A program made the translations under genes and the position numbers. Positions 15,501 to 23,055 of a DNA stretch of 26,778 nucleotides are shown here, piece after piece. Each line of letters starts with the position of its first letter. Position 1 is the first letter of the stretch. Source of the stretch: JAVKSM01 sp039583705 (GTDB lineage: Bacteria > Actinomycetota > Actinomycetes > Mycobacteriales > Pseudonocardiaceae). The notes under the pieces are model-generated. The model did no database searches. It was not told where the DNA came from and saw nothing but the letters and a program-made list of their open reading frames with translations. The DNA lies in contig JAVKSM010000031.1 in assembly GCA_039583705.1 (NCBI GenBank), positions 1 to 26,778 on the forward strand. Direction: 5' to 3'.

Positions 15501-16751
15501 ATGAACATCTTCGAACTGCGCGAATCTGCCGTGCGCAGCTACTGCCGCACCTGGCCAGTAGTGTTCGACCGGGCGACCGGTAGTTGGCTGTACGACGAGA
15601 ACGGCCGCCCCTACCTGGACTTCTTCGCGGGGGCCGGCGCGCTCAACTACGGACACAACAACCCCCTTCTCAAACGCGCCCTGCTGGACTACCTCGTCAG
15701 CGATCGGGTCACGCATTCCCTGGACATGCACACCGTCGCCAAACGCCAGTTCCTGACCGCGTTGGACGAACTCGTCCTGCGCCCACGACGGTTGGACTAC
15801 CGGGTGCAGTTCCCTGGTCCGACCGGCACCAACGCGGTCGAGGCGGCGCTGAAGCTGGCTCGCAAGGTCACCGGTCGCACCCAGGTGATCGCTTTCAGCA
15901 ACGGCTTCCACGGCATGACCCTGGGCGCCCTGTCGGCCACCCACAACCCGTACTACCGCAGCGGCGCCGGGGTCGGGCTGGCGCACGTCACGCGCGTGCC
16001 GTTCGACGCTCGCCTGGACGACGGCCAGGCCCCGGACCTCGGGTGGTTCGACAAGATCCTCGCGGACACCGGCGGCGGGCCGGACAAGCCAGCCGCGGCG
16101 ATCGTGGAGACCGTGCAGGGTGAGGGCGGCATCAACGTGGCCCGCCCGGAGTGGCTGCGCGGCCTGGCCGAGCGGTGCCGGCGCCACGGCATCCTGCTGA
16201 TCGTCGATGACGTGCAGGTGGGCTGCGGCCGCACCGGCCCGTTCTTCAGCTTCGAGCCCGCCGGCATCACACCGGACATCGTCTGCCTGTCCAAGTCCAT
16301 CAGCGGCTACGGCCTCCCGCTGGCGTTGACCCTGTGCAAGCCCGACCTCGACGTCTGGCGACCGGGCGAGCACAGCGGCACGTTCCGCGGCCACAATCCC
16401 GCGTTCGTCACCGGCTCCGCCGCCCTGCGCGCCTACTGGGCCGACGACGCCCTGCAACGCGGCACCGAGGCCAAAGGCCGGCGGGTCGCCATCGCGCTCA
16501 CCGCACTCGCCCGGTCCGTCCCCGGCACCGGCATCCAGCCCCGCGGCCGGGGCCTGGCGTACGGCTTGGCGTTCGAGCACGGCGAACTGGCCAGCAAGGT
16601 CTCGGCGGCAGCCTTCGAACGCGGCCTGCTGGTGGAGACCGCCGGTCCGCACGACGAGGTGGTCAAGCTGTTGCCGCCCCTGACCGTCACCGACGCCGAA
16701 CTCGAGGAGGGACTGGCGCTGCTCGCCGACGCCGTGCGGGCGGTCTGCTGA
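15501..16751 (+). CDS. ectB: Diaminobutyrate-2-oxoglutarate aminotransferase (EctB type)
   Basis: This 416-residue class-III PLP aminotransferase turns L-aspartate-4-semialdehyde plus glutamate into L-2,4-diaminobutyrate. Seen: the EctB N-terminus IFELRESAVRSYCRTWP, FFAGAGALNYGHNNP, the PLP phosphate region FPGPTGTNAVEAALKLAR, the cofactor Asp in LIVDDVQVGCGRTG, and the Schiff-base lysine Lys265 in CLSKSISGYG. Length is normal and no catalytic element is missing. The start is 7 bp after the synthetase stop, with a weak AGGA, so translation is probably coupled. No EctA acetyltransferase or EctC synthase is nearby, so the diaminobutyrate is most likely consumed by the neighbouring synthetase rather than turned into ectoine. 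Confidence 0.93.
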   Translation: MNIFELRESAVRSYCRTWPVVFDRATGSWLYDENGRPYLDFFAGAGALNYGHNNPLLKRALLDYLVSDRVTHSLDMHTVAKRQFLTALDELVLRPRRLDYRVQFPGPTGTNAVEAALKLARKVTGRTQVIAFSNGFHGMTLGALSATHNPYYRSGAGVGLAHVTRVPFDARLDDGQAPDLGWFDKILADTGGGPDKPAAAIVETVQGEGGINVARPEWLRGLAERCRRHGILLIVDDVQVGCGRTGPFFSFEPAGITPDIVCLSKSISGYGLPLALTLCKPDLDVWRPGEHSGTFRGHNPAFVTGSAALRAYWADDALQRGTEAKGRRVAIALTALARSVPGTGIQPRGRGLAYGLAFEHGELASKVSAAAFERGLLVETAGPHDEVVKLLPPLTVTDAELEEGLALLADAVRAVC

Positions 16752-16759
16752 CCACACCT

Positions 16760-16774
16760 GGCGCCACCGGCGCC
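16760..16774 (+). terminator. Short GC hairpin after ectB
   Basis: GGCGCC-ACC-GGCGCC can fold into a 6-bp stem with a 3-base loop, 9 bp after the ectB stop. There is no T-tract. The region 16752-16951 otherwise shows no gene. Confidence 0.3.
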
Positions 16775-16951
16775 CACCTGCGCCACCGCGCAGCCGGGCC
16801 ACGTGATAGAAGCAGGCCCGATGCGCTCTAGCGAGGTGGTGGTCGAGATGTGCCTGTCAGCCCTGGCCGGTGGACCTGTCGTCGCCGACGGCCGCCCCGG
16901 CGTCCCCCGGACGTCATCTGCTGCGCGGGCCGCGGCCGCGCGCCTTCCGTC

Positions 16952-18553
16952 GTGATCTCCCGGCTGCTCGTCGCCAACCGGGGGGAGATCGCCCGGAGGG
17001 TGATCCGCACCTGCCGTGGCCTGGGCATCTCCCCGGTGGCGGTGTACTCCGACCCGGACGCCGGGGCCCGCCACGTCTCCGAGGCCGACCTCGCGGTGCG
17101 CCTGCCCGGCGCCCGCGCGGACCAGACCTACCTGCGGATCGACGCGCTGGTCGAGGCCGCGCAGCGCACCGGCGCGGATGCCGTCCACCCCGGGTACGGC
17201 TTCCTGTCGGAGAACGCCGGCTTCGCGCGTGCCGTGCTCGCCGCCGGCCTGGTGTGGGTGGGTCCACCGGCCGACGCGATCGAGGCCATGGGCTCCAAGG
17301 TGGCGGCCAAGAAGCTGGTCGCCGCGGCCGGGGTCCCGGTGCTCGAGGAACTCGACCCGTCCGATGTGGACCCCTCGAGGCTGCCGATCCTCGTCAAGGC
17401 CTCGGCGGGCGGCGGCGGTCGGGGGATGCGGGTGGTGCGCGACCTCGCCGGGTTGGCCGAGGCGGTGCGGCGGGCGGGCGCGGAGGCGGAGCGGGCCTTC
17501 GGCGACGGCGGCGTGTTCTGCGAGCCCTACCTCGAGGGTGGGCGCCACATCGAGGTGCAGGTGCTCGCGGACAGCCACGGCACGGTGTGGTCACTGGGCG
17601 AGCGGGAGTGCTCGCTGCAGCGGCGGCACCAGAAGATCCTCGAGGAGACGCCCTCGCCGTTCGTCGACCCACCCCTGCGCGCGGAGCTGGGGGCGGCGGC
17701 CACCGAGGCCGTCCGGGCGATCGGCTACGTCGGAGCCGGAACCGTGGAGTTCCTCGCCGCGCCGCACGGCGGGTTCTTCTTCCTGGAGACCAACACCCGG
17801 CTGCAGGTGGAGCATCCGGTCACCGAGTGCGTCACCGGCCTGGACCTCGTCGCCGAGCAGATCCGCCTCGCCGAGGGCGCCCGGCTGGGTGCCGAGCCGC
17901 CGCCGGCGACCGGACACGCCATCGAGGTGCGGCTCTACGCCGAGGACCCTGCCAAAGGCTGGCGGCCGCAGCCCGGGACGCTGCACCGGCTCGACGTGCC
18001 CGGCATCGACGCCGAGTTCGCGGTGCCGGCCGTCCGACCGGGATTGCGCTGCGACAGCGGGGTCGTCGGCGGGGACGAGGTGAGCGTCCACTACGACCCG
18101 ATGCTGGCCAAGGTGATCGCCGTCGCGGACAGTCGGGACGAGGCGGCCCGGCGGCTGGCCGCCGCGCTGGCCGCCGCCCGGATCCACGGCGTCACGACCA
18201 ACCGCGACCTGCTCGTCCGAGTGCTGCGTCACCCGGCGTTCCTGGCCGGCCAGACCGATACCGCGTTCTTCGAGCGCCACGACCTGCCCACCCTCGCCGC
18301 ACCGCTGGCCACCGAGGACGCCGTGCGGCTCTCGGCGCTGGCCGCCGCCGCCGACCTCCGGGGGGGCGTCGAGGACCCCCGCGGCGGCGGGTCCGCACCG
18401 GATTTCGACGGCGTCTCGCTCGTCGCCGCGACCCCCGGGCGGGTGGTGCTGGACGTCGCGGGCATCCGCCAGGCGTTCGAGGTGGCCACCTACGAGGATC
18501 TGGTGTGCGTGGACTCGCCGCTCGGGGCGGTGGCGCTGCGGCCGCGGCACTGA
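16952..18553 (+). CDS. Biotin carboxylase subunit of an acyl-CoA carboxylase, truncated before the biotinyl domain
   Basis: This 533-residue protein has a complete biotin carboxylase (about 1-445), which carboxylates biotin with ATP and bicarbonate. Seen: RLLVANRGEIARRV, GYGFLSENAGFA, the ATP-grasp glycine loop KASAGGGGRGMR, the Glu/Asn/Arg catalytic block FLETNTRLQVEHPVTE, and RLYAEDP. After a spacer, the protein stops in the stretch VDSPLGAVALRPRH. In actinobacterial AccA-type proteins this stretch is followed by a biotin carboxyl carrier domain with an AMKM biotinylation motif; here that domain is absent. The enzyme would need a separate carrier protein or be non-functional. GTG at 16952 is chosen because it places the conserved VISRLLVANRG at the N-terminus. 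The truncation sits some 22 bp from the island's left repeat. Confidence 0.88.
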   Translation: MISRLLVANRGEIARRVIRTCRGLGISPVAVYSDPDAGARHVSEADLAVRLPGARADQTYLRIDALVEAAQRTGADAVHPGYGFLSENAGFARAVLAAGLVWVGPPADAIEAMGSKVAAKKLVAAAGVPVLEELDPSDVDPSRLPILVKASAGGGGRGMRVVRDLAGLAEAVRRAGAEAERAFGDGGVFCEPYLEGGRHIEVQVLADSHGTVWSLGERECSLQRRHQKILEETPSPFVDPPLRAELGAAATEAVRAIGYVGAGTVEFLAAPHGGFFFLETNTRLQVEHPVTECVTGLDLVAEQIRLAEGARLGAEPPPATGHAIEVRLYAEDPAKGWRPQPGTLHRLDVPGIDAEFAVPAVRPGLRCDSGVVGGDEVSVHYDPMLAKVIAVADSRDEAARRLAAALAAARIHGVTTNRDLLVRVLRHPAFLAGQTDTAFFERHDLPTLAAPLATEDAVRLSALAAAADLRGGVEDPRGGGSAPDFDGVSLVAATPGRVVLDVAGIRQAFEVATYEDLVCVDSPLGAVALRPRH

Positions 18554-18575
18554 AGCGCCGCAGCACCGAGGCCCC

Positions 18576-18607
18576 CAGTGCGGCCAGACCGGCGGCCGTT
18601 TCTCCAG
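18576..18607. repeat. Left copy of a 32-bp direct repeat (fragment of the crotonase-like gene end)
   Basis: It matches 22265-22296 at 31 of 32 bases in the same orientation. Read on the minus strand it encodes LEKRPPVWP, the C-terminus of the crotonase-like protein, but without its stop codon. It is interpreted as the left boundary of the island. Confidence 0.75.
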
Positions 18608-18658
18608 AACCACTGACCGGCTTTCCTCGCCCGGTCGGCCTGCCTGCGCACACGCGGG

Positions 18659-19582
18659 CTACGGCGCCCCTGACCTGCCGAAACCGTCCGTCTCTAGCGG
18701 TCTACACGGGTTCGCGTCCCCGGCTTGGCACTGGGCGGCTGGGACCAGGCCGGGTGCCAGCCAGTCCCAACCACGGACCAGCGACTGTGCCTGTTGGCGG
18801 GTGCGCAGGGTGAAAGGGGGCGCTGGCGTTGCGGAAGCCTTCCTGCCAGCCGGTGACCTCGTGTCGGGGTTTGCCGTCGCGCACCAGGTGGGAGTAGGCG
18901 AGGCAACTCCCGGAGGGCACGGCGTCGCGGAACGCGGCGAGGATCCCGGCGGGTCGGCGCTGTCGGGCATGAAATGCCCCAGCGCGATGAACAGGACACC
19001 CACCGGCCGCCGAAAGTCGATCAGGGTGTGGACCTGCGGGTGACCCAGGATGGTGCGTGGCTTGGCGGCGTCGGCGGTGATGACGGTGGTGGTCTGGCAG
19101 GCCAGCAGGGCGCGCCCGTGGGTCAGCACGTGGGCGTCTTTGTCGGCGTAGACGACACGGGCACTCCGGGCATACCGCTGCGCGATCGCGTGCGTCGTCG
19201 CCTCCCGCGTGACCGGTAGACCGCAGCCGACGTCGATGAACTGGCCGATCCCGCACCGCTCGGCGAGGTAGGCGGTGGCGCGCTGCCGGAACCCGTCGTT
19301 CTCGAACGCGGTAGCGCGCACCACACGCTCACCCACCGCCTCGTAGATGCGCCGGTTGGCTTCCAGGTCAACCGGGAAGTTGTCCTTACCCCGCAGCGCG
19401 GCATTATACATACGAGCGGGCGAGGGATGAACAACGGTGAACGCCACCACATCAGACTCCCCGCACGGCACGGTCAGACACAGCCGGCGTGCTACGCGAC
19501 CTGCCGGATCCTCAAACACCAAGGCACGACGAGACAACACCGCCACCACCTGACCAAGAAACGCCTTGACGCGCACAGCCAC
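18659..19582 (-). CDS. DUF574/SAM-dependent methyltransferase family protein with two compensating frameshifts
   Basis: The frame is open for 307 codons. Family sequence is clear at PSPARMYNAALRGKDNFPVD, the SAM-binding FIDVGCGLP and RVVYADKDAHVL, and again at the C-terminus (PFTLRTRQQAQSLVRGW). Between them the protein leaves the family. The matching residues (AGILAAFRDAVPSGSCLAYS, TGWQEGFRNASAP) lie in another frame from about 18951 down to 18820. A one-base loss near 18948-18953 and a one-base gain in the C5T3 run near 18815-18824 explain this; about 44 codons are shifted. The product is probably inactive, unless these are sequencing errors. The true start may be internal, since family proteins begin shortly before the PSPARMYN block. 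The role of DUF574 enzymes is unknown. Confidence 0.7.
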   Translation of the reverse strand: MAVRVKAFLGQVVAVLSRRALVFEDPAGRVARRLCLTVPCGESDVVAFTVVHPSPARMYNAALRGKDNFPVDLEANRRIYEAVGERVVRATAFENDGFRQRATAYLAERCGIGQFIDVGCGLPVTREATTHAIAQRYARSARVVYADKDAHVLTHGRALLACQTTTVITADAAKPRTILGHPQVHTLIDFRRPVGVLFIALGHFMPDSADPPGSSPRSATPCPPGVASPTPTWCATANPDTRSPAGRKASATPAPPFTLRTRQQAQSLVRGWDWLAPGLVPAAQCQAGDANPCRPLETDGFGRSGAP

Positions 19583-20036
19583 CCCTCCTCCACCCGCCCA
19601 CCCGGCTGATTACCGCCTGTTTACCGCTCACCGCCGGTCTCTCCCTCTCGTGCTGGACCACGGCGAGACCGGAGGAATCGGGGCACCCCGGCCCCGCCGT
19701 GACGCTCGTACTGCATGCAGGCCCGGCCTGCCCCCGCCCGGCCCGCGTCTCACTTCCCCGCTCAGCCCCGCATGCCCGTCCGCGCCTGCGTCTGGGCTAA
19801 CATCCGGGGTGGCATCTCCGGTGGAAGAGTGGACCAGCGCAAATCGGAAACGGAACCGGTGTCTGAGCATGATTGATGCCTCCGGCGGGGGTCTGCTGTG
19901 CTCGGTATCACTATGAGTCCGACTCGCGCCCCCTCGAAAGAACCTCATACATGTTCATGTATGCTGTGCATACCTGCACGTGAAGGCGAGCGTTTCGGGT
20001 CAGGCTGGATCGCAGAGTGATCGGCAGGAGGGGACG
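19583..20036 (+). promoter_or_regulatory. Intergenic region with overlapping palindromes upstream of the XRE gene
   Basis: This is the divergent region between the methyltransferase and the regulator; no gene is supported in it. At 19946-19963 CATACATG-TT-CATGTATG is a perfect inverted repeat. Overlapping it, GTATGC-TGT-GCATAC (19959-19973) is a second one. The three half-sites CATAC, GTATG, CATAC form an operator-like array about 65-90 bp before the XRE start, a likely autoregulatory site. Confidence 0.5.
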
Positions 20037-21449
20037 ATGGTCAGTTCCCGGCCAGCGCGCACGTGTCGGGCGTGCGGTGCGGTCCTGGCAGCGGACAACC
20101 GGGCAGACCTATGTAGCCCCTGCACCCGACGCGCCGCCACCAGCGACCTGCACCCGCCCGTGCCGCCGGGCGGCTTCTGGGACCGCCCACAGATGCGCGA
20201 CGCGCTGGAAAGGCGGGAGTTCGGCGCGGTGCTGGCGGCCTACCGCTCAGGGCAGGATCGCAAGGTCACACAGGCTGATCTCGGTCGCTGGTTGGGCATC
20301 ACTCAGGGGGAGGTCAGCCGGATCGAGCGGGGCAGTGTTCCGGTTAGTGACCTTGACAAGCTGGATCGGTGGGCGCGTGTGTTGGGTATCCCGCAGCGCT
20401 GCCTGTGGTTCACTCTCTCGGGACAGGTACCTGATGCATGCCATCCCCGTCCCGGCGTCTCTAGCCCGCCCCTGACAGGGGACGCAGAGGGAGACGACGT
20501 GCACCGCAGGCAGTTCCTCAAAGTAGCGGGCTCGGGTGTGGCAGCGGCCGGAACGTCGCTACTGACCGGTACCGTGAACAGCGCGCCAACCGCGCTAACA
20601 GGTTCCAGTTCAGTTGGTGGATCGAGGGGAATCGTCACTGAGCGGGAATGTGTCGAACGGTTGGCTTGGGAACTGTGGCAGCGGGGGGTGGATTCAATTC
20701 ACGCATCTGAGTTGCCGCTCTCGGTAGCTGCTTACCTAAGCGCTGTCGATACAAACGGAAAGCTGATCAGTGGCATTACGCGAATATCACCTGACGGCTT
20801 GATCGTCGGCGACAGAGACAACTACTTTACCTTTGTTCAGCGGTCTCTGATCGACTTCTATGTTGGTCGGCGCATTTTTGGTGATATAACTGCTGGACAT
20901 AATCATTTGCTCGCGACCGCGCAGACCAGCCACGAAACCGATCTTGTGCTTCAGGCGCTTGTTCAGCGGCACGAGCCAAGCGTTGATTTTCTTGCACGGT
21001 GGATGAGAGATGGCTCGACTGCCGTCTTGCGGGTAAATAGTGCAGGCGTTCTCGCGAAGATTGGTGATGCACGTATAACTGATGCTGTCGTGACTGTACT
21101 GAAACACAACCAGGACACTCGTCAGCTCTATCTGACCGCCGTTGCCAATCGGGTACTAAATCTGCCCTGGGGCCGAGCGACCAAAGTTTCGGCCTCAATT
21201 GAGACTGGTCAATCACATCTACATCTTTCCGATGAACAAACCCTTCGGCTGGCACAGGAAGTGCATAATCTGCGCGACGGTGCAGCCCGTTGGTGCAGTG
21301 TGGTGTTTCTCAGCCAAGCCGCCAATTGTGAGTCTTCTGAGGTTGCACGGACCGCTCTGGGTCGTGCCCTTCACGAGGAGCCATGTCTAGAGAATTTACG
21401 GTCAATTGGTCAGGCGCTGATTGGCAACAAGGCCTTGTTTGGACAATAG
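20037..21449 (+). CDS. Zinc-ribbon XRE-family regulator with a long low-GC C-terminal domain
   Basis: This 470-residue protein has three visible parts. An N-terminal zinc ribbon has Cys10, Cys13, Cys26 and Cys29. A Cro/CI helix-turn-helix follows at about 60-125 (VTQADLGRWLGITQGEVSRI). A hydrophobic Ala/Gly stretch after an Arg-Arg pair (RRQFLKVAGSGVAAAG, near 160) resembles a signal sequence but is common in such regulators. The remaining 280 residues are not recognised; DGSTAVLRVNSAGVLAKIGD looks HEAT-like. The ATG at 20037 follows AGGAGGGG. The first 600 bp are actinobacterial in composition, whereas the C-terminal part is strongly lower in GC with rare A/T-ending codons, as if two pieces of different origin had been joined. 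It forms an operon with the PPC gene 13 bp downstream. A sensor-regulator role is inferred. Confidence 0.8.
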   Translation: MVSSRPARTCRACGAVLAADNRADLCSPCTRRAATSDLHPPVPPGGFWDRPQMRDALERREFGAVLAAYRSGQDRKVTQADLGRWLGITQGEVSRIERGSVPVSDLDKLDRWARVLGIPQRCLWFTLSGQVPDACHPRPGVSSPPLTGDAEGDDVHRRQFLKVAGSGVAAAGTSLLTGTVNSAPTALTGSSSVGGSRGIVTERECVERLAWELWQRGVDSIHASELPLSVAAYLSAVDTNGKLISGITRISPDGLIVGDRDNYFTFVQRSLIDFYVGRRIFGDITAGHNHLLATAQTSHETDLVLQALVQRHEPSVDFLARWMRDGSTAVLRVNSAGVLAKIGDARITDAVVTVLKHNQDTRQLYLTAVANRVLNLPWGRATKVSASIETGQSHLHLSDEQTLRLAQEVHNLRDGAARWCSVVFLSQAANCESSEVARTALGRALHEEPCLENLRSIGQALIGNKALFGQ

Positions 21450-21462
21450 GGGGGTCGGCTCG

Positions 21463-21795
21463 ATGTTGTTTATCTCCGCCCAACCAGGCGATGAAGTCAT
21501 GGAGAGTTTGAGTCGGCAACTTAAAGCGCACGGTGTCACCAATGGTGTGATTGTATCCCTGATCGGCGCGGTAGATGCTTGCGGCATTTCTAACATGCCC
21601 AAAGACGATTCCGGTCGTGACATCGTTACTGAATATCAGAAACCCTTTGAGTTGTCAGGTACTGGTGAAGTCAGAGACGGCATGCTGCATCTGCACGTCG
21701 TACTTGGTCAAGAAGGCGACGCGGCATTGGCCGGCCATCTCCACTGGGCACATGTACGGACGTTCTTTGTCAACGCTTACGTACTTCCATTATGA
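21463..21795 (+). CDS. PPC/DUF296-domain protein
   Basis: This 110-residue protein is essentially one PPC (DUF296) domain. Seen: an N-terminal GDEVMESLSRQLKAHGV helix, VIVSLIGAVDACGI, the central EYQKPFELSGTGEV, and the conserved metal-site-like histidines in MLHLHVVLG and AGHLHWAHV. In bacteria the domain occurs as a small trimeric protein of unknown function; in plants it follows AT-hooks. The ATG at 21463 has a GGGGGG stretch 7 bases upstream and lies 13 bp after the XRE stop, so the two are surely co-transcribed. GC content is low like that of the preceding gene half. The product may sense a ligand for the regulator; that is a guess from context. Confidence 0.82.
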   Translation: MLFISAQPGDEVMESLSRQLKAHGVTNGVIVSLIGAVDACGISNMPKDDSGRDIVTEYQKPFELSGTGEVRDGMLHLHVVLGQEGDAALAGHLHWAHVRTFFVNAYVLPL

Positions 21796-22083
21796 GCCAT
21801 TCTTCTCCTGCCAGAACGGCTGACATTCCGGCAATGCCGGCGAGGGCGCCCTTCGGATCACCAACCAGTCGCCCAGCGAAGACAGCCACCGCTGGAGGAC
21901 AAATCGGTCTACCTGAAGGTCGCCTACCGGGTGGGGGAGCCGGGAGACCGGCGGCCGACACGCGTGCTGGGGGGAGGGGCCGCGCCGGTGGGGGGATCGT
22001 CGTCAGCCCGGGGCTATCGGCGCCGTCGAGGCAAGCGCCTGGCGTATCTTCGCAGGTCATCCCGTAGTGTATGAGCAACGCTT
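21796..22083. other. Non-coding stretch of the island with a weak hairpin
   Basis: No supportable gene. CCGGC-AAT-GCCGG at 21828-21840 could form a small hairpin 33 bp after the PPC stop, a weak terminator candidate. The frame of the PPC gene stays open after its stop to about 22070 without recognisable protein families. Confidence 0.4.
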
Positions 22084-22260
22084 GACGGGTGTTGCGGGTC
22101 CCTGGGTACGCTCGGCCATCTCGGCCACGTCCCGCCCGGCGCCGATGCTCGTGTGCACGTCCCGGATCAAGGCAGGTAGGGCCGCGCCGACCTCGCGGAC
22201 CCGATCAGGGTGGTAGCGAAGGGACGCGGTGGTCGTTGCCTGCTCGCCACCGCTGGTCAG
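22084..22260 (-). pseudogene. Possible remnant of an XRE/TPR-type regulator
   Basis: On the minus strand about 58 codons read LTSGGEQATTTASLRYHPD and then EVGAALPALIRDVHTSIGAG, which resembles the region just after the HTH in actinobacterial XRE/TPR regulators. There is no start, no HTH and no continuation. It lies in frame directly beyond the crotonase-like stop. The call rests on family memory only. Confidence 0.3.
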
Positions 22261-22263
22261 CCG

Positions 22264-23037
22264 TCAGTCCGGCCAGACCGGCGGCCGTTTCTCCAGGAAA
22301 GCCGCCATCCCCTCGCGGGCTCCGGGCGTCCGGGAGGCGGCTGCCATGACCTCCAGCGCGATCGCGTAGGCGTCGGCCTCCGGCCGGTCGAGCTGGGCGT
22401 AGAGGGTCTGCTTGCCCAGCGCCTTGCCGAACCGGCTGCCCCGCGTCGCGCGCCGCAGGAGCTCGTCGACCGCGGCATCCAATTCCTCGTCGGGCACCAC
22501 CCGGTTCACCAGACCCCACTGCAGGGCGGTCGCCGCGTCGATGACGTCGCCGGTCAGCGCCATCTCCATGAGCCGCTTGCGTCCCACGGTGCGGGCGACC
22601 GGCACGGCCGGGGTGTGGCAGAACCACCCGCCCTTGCCGCCCGGCAGCGCGAAGCCGGCCGACGTGGACGCCACCGCGAGGTCGCAGGACGCGACGAGCT
22701 GGCAGCCGGCAGCGGTGGCCAGCCCGTGCACCCGGGCGATCACGACCTGGGGCACCGACTGGACGGTCCGCATGAGCGAGGTGCACAGCCGCAGCAACTC
22801 CCGCACCCCGGCGAGGTCGCGTGCCGCGACGTCGGCGAAGTCGTGGCCGGCGGAGAACACCGGACCCTCTCCGCCGAGCACGATGCCCGTCGCGTCGGTC
22901 TCCGCCGCCGCCCGGAAGGCCCGCAGCAGTTCCGACAGGTGCTCGGCCGACAGCGAGTTGCGCCGCTCCGGCCGGTTCATCGTGATCCGCACCGTGTCGC
23001 CGTCATGCTTGATGCACAGGTGCGCGTAGTCGGCCAC
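22264..23037 (-). CDS. Enoyl-CoA hydratase/isomerase (crotonase) family protein lacking the catalytic glutamates
   Basis: This 257-residue crotonase-fold protein has the CoA-binding and oxyanion-hole blocks FSAGHDFADVA and HGLATAAGCQLVASCDLA. The two acid residues of true enoyl-CoA hydratases are replaced: the GGGCE-type Glu is Gln in AAGCQ, and the later PE Glu is absent in FALPGGKGGWF. It resembles the ECHDC3-like branch, so a plain hydratase is unlikely and its reaction is unknown. The C-terminus LEKRPPVWPD is a common family ending and is the site of the island's right repeat. GTG at 23037 gives the normal N-terminus. It lies 18 bp after ehuA on the same strand, so it may be transcribed with the importer. 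Confidence 0.88.
   Translation of the reverse strand: MADYAHLCIKHDGDTVRITMNRPERRNSLSAEHLSELLRAFRAAAETDATGIVLGGEGPVFSAGHDFADVAARDLAGVRELLRLCTSLMRTVQSVPQVVIARVHGLATAAGCQLVASCDLAVASTSAGFALPGGKGGWFCHTPAVPVARTVGRKRLMEMALTGDVIDAATALQWGLVNRVVPDEELDAAVDELLRRATRGSRFGKALGKQTLYAQLDRPEADAYAIALEVMAAASRTPGAREGMAAFLEKRPPVWPD
22265..22296. repeat. Right copy of the 32-bp direct repeat, at the 3' end of the crotonase-like gene
   Basis: This is the intact gene end, overlapping the TGA stop (22264-22266) of the crotonase-like gene. Paired with 18576-18607 at a distance of 3,689 bp. Confidence 0.75.
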
Positions 23038-23055
23038 GGCTGCGACGCTAAACCT

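Larger units (their letters stand above)
18576..22296. mobile_element. Accessory island between 32-bp direct repeats
   Basis: This segment carries genes typical of actinobacterial accessory DNA (DUF574 methyltransferase, XRE regulator, PPC protein, gene remnants). Part of it (about 20640-21790) is much lower in GC than the surroundings. The flanking direct repeat copies a gene 3' end, as happens when an element integrates into a gene end and restores it. No integrase or transposase is present, so a decayed element or an integrase-independent rearrangement is possible. The truncated carboxylase at the left edge supports a rearrangement. Confidence 0.5.

Noticed and set aside
15501..16751. Ectoine biosynthesis cluster
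   Set aside because: Only the EctB-type gene is present; no EctA or EctC reading frame is found on either strand.
21770..22078. Minus-strand frame of 102 codons antisense to the end of the PPC gene
   Set aside because: Low-complexity Pro/Ala sequence with no family features; it overlaps the PPC C-terminus.
18576..22296. Integrative element with its own integrase
   Set aside because: No integrase, recombinase or transposase motif is visible between the repeats.
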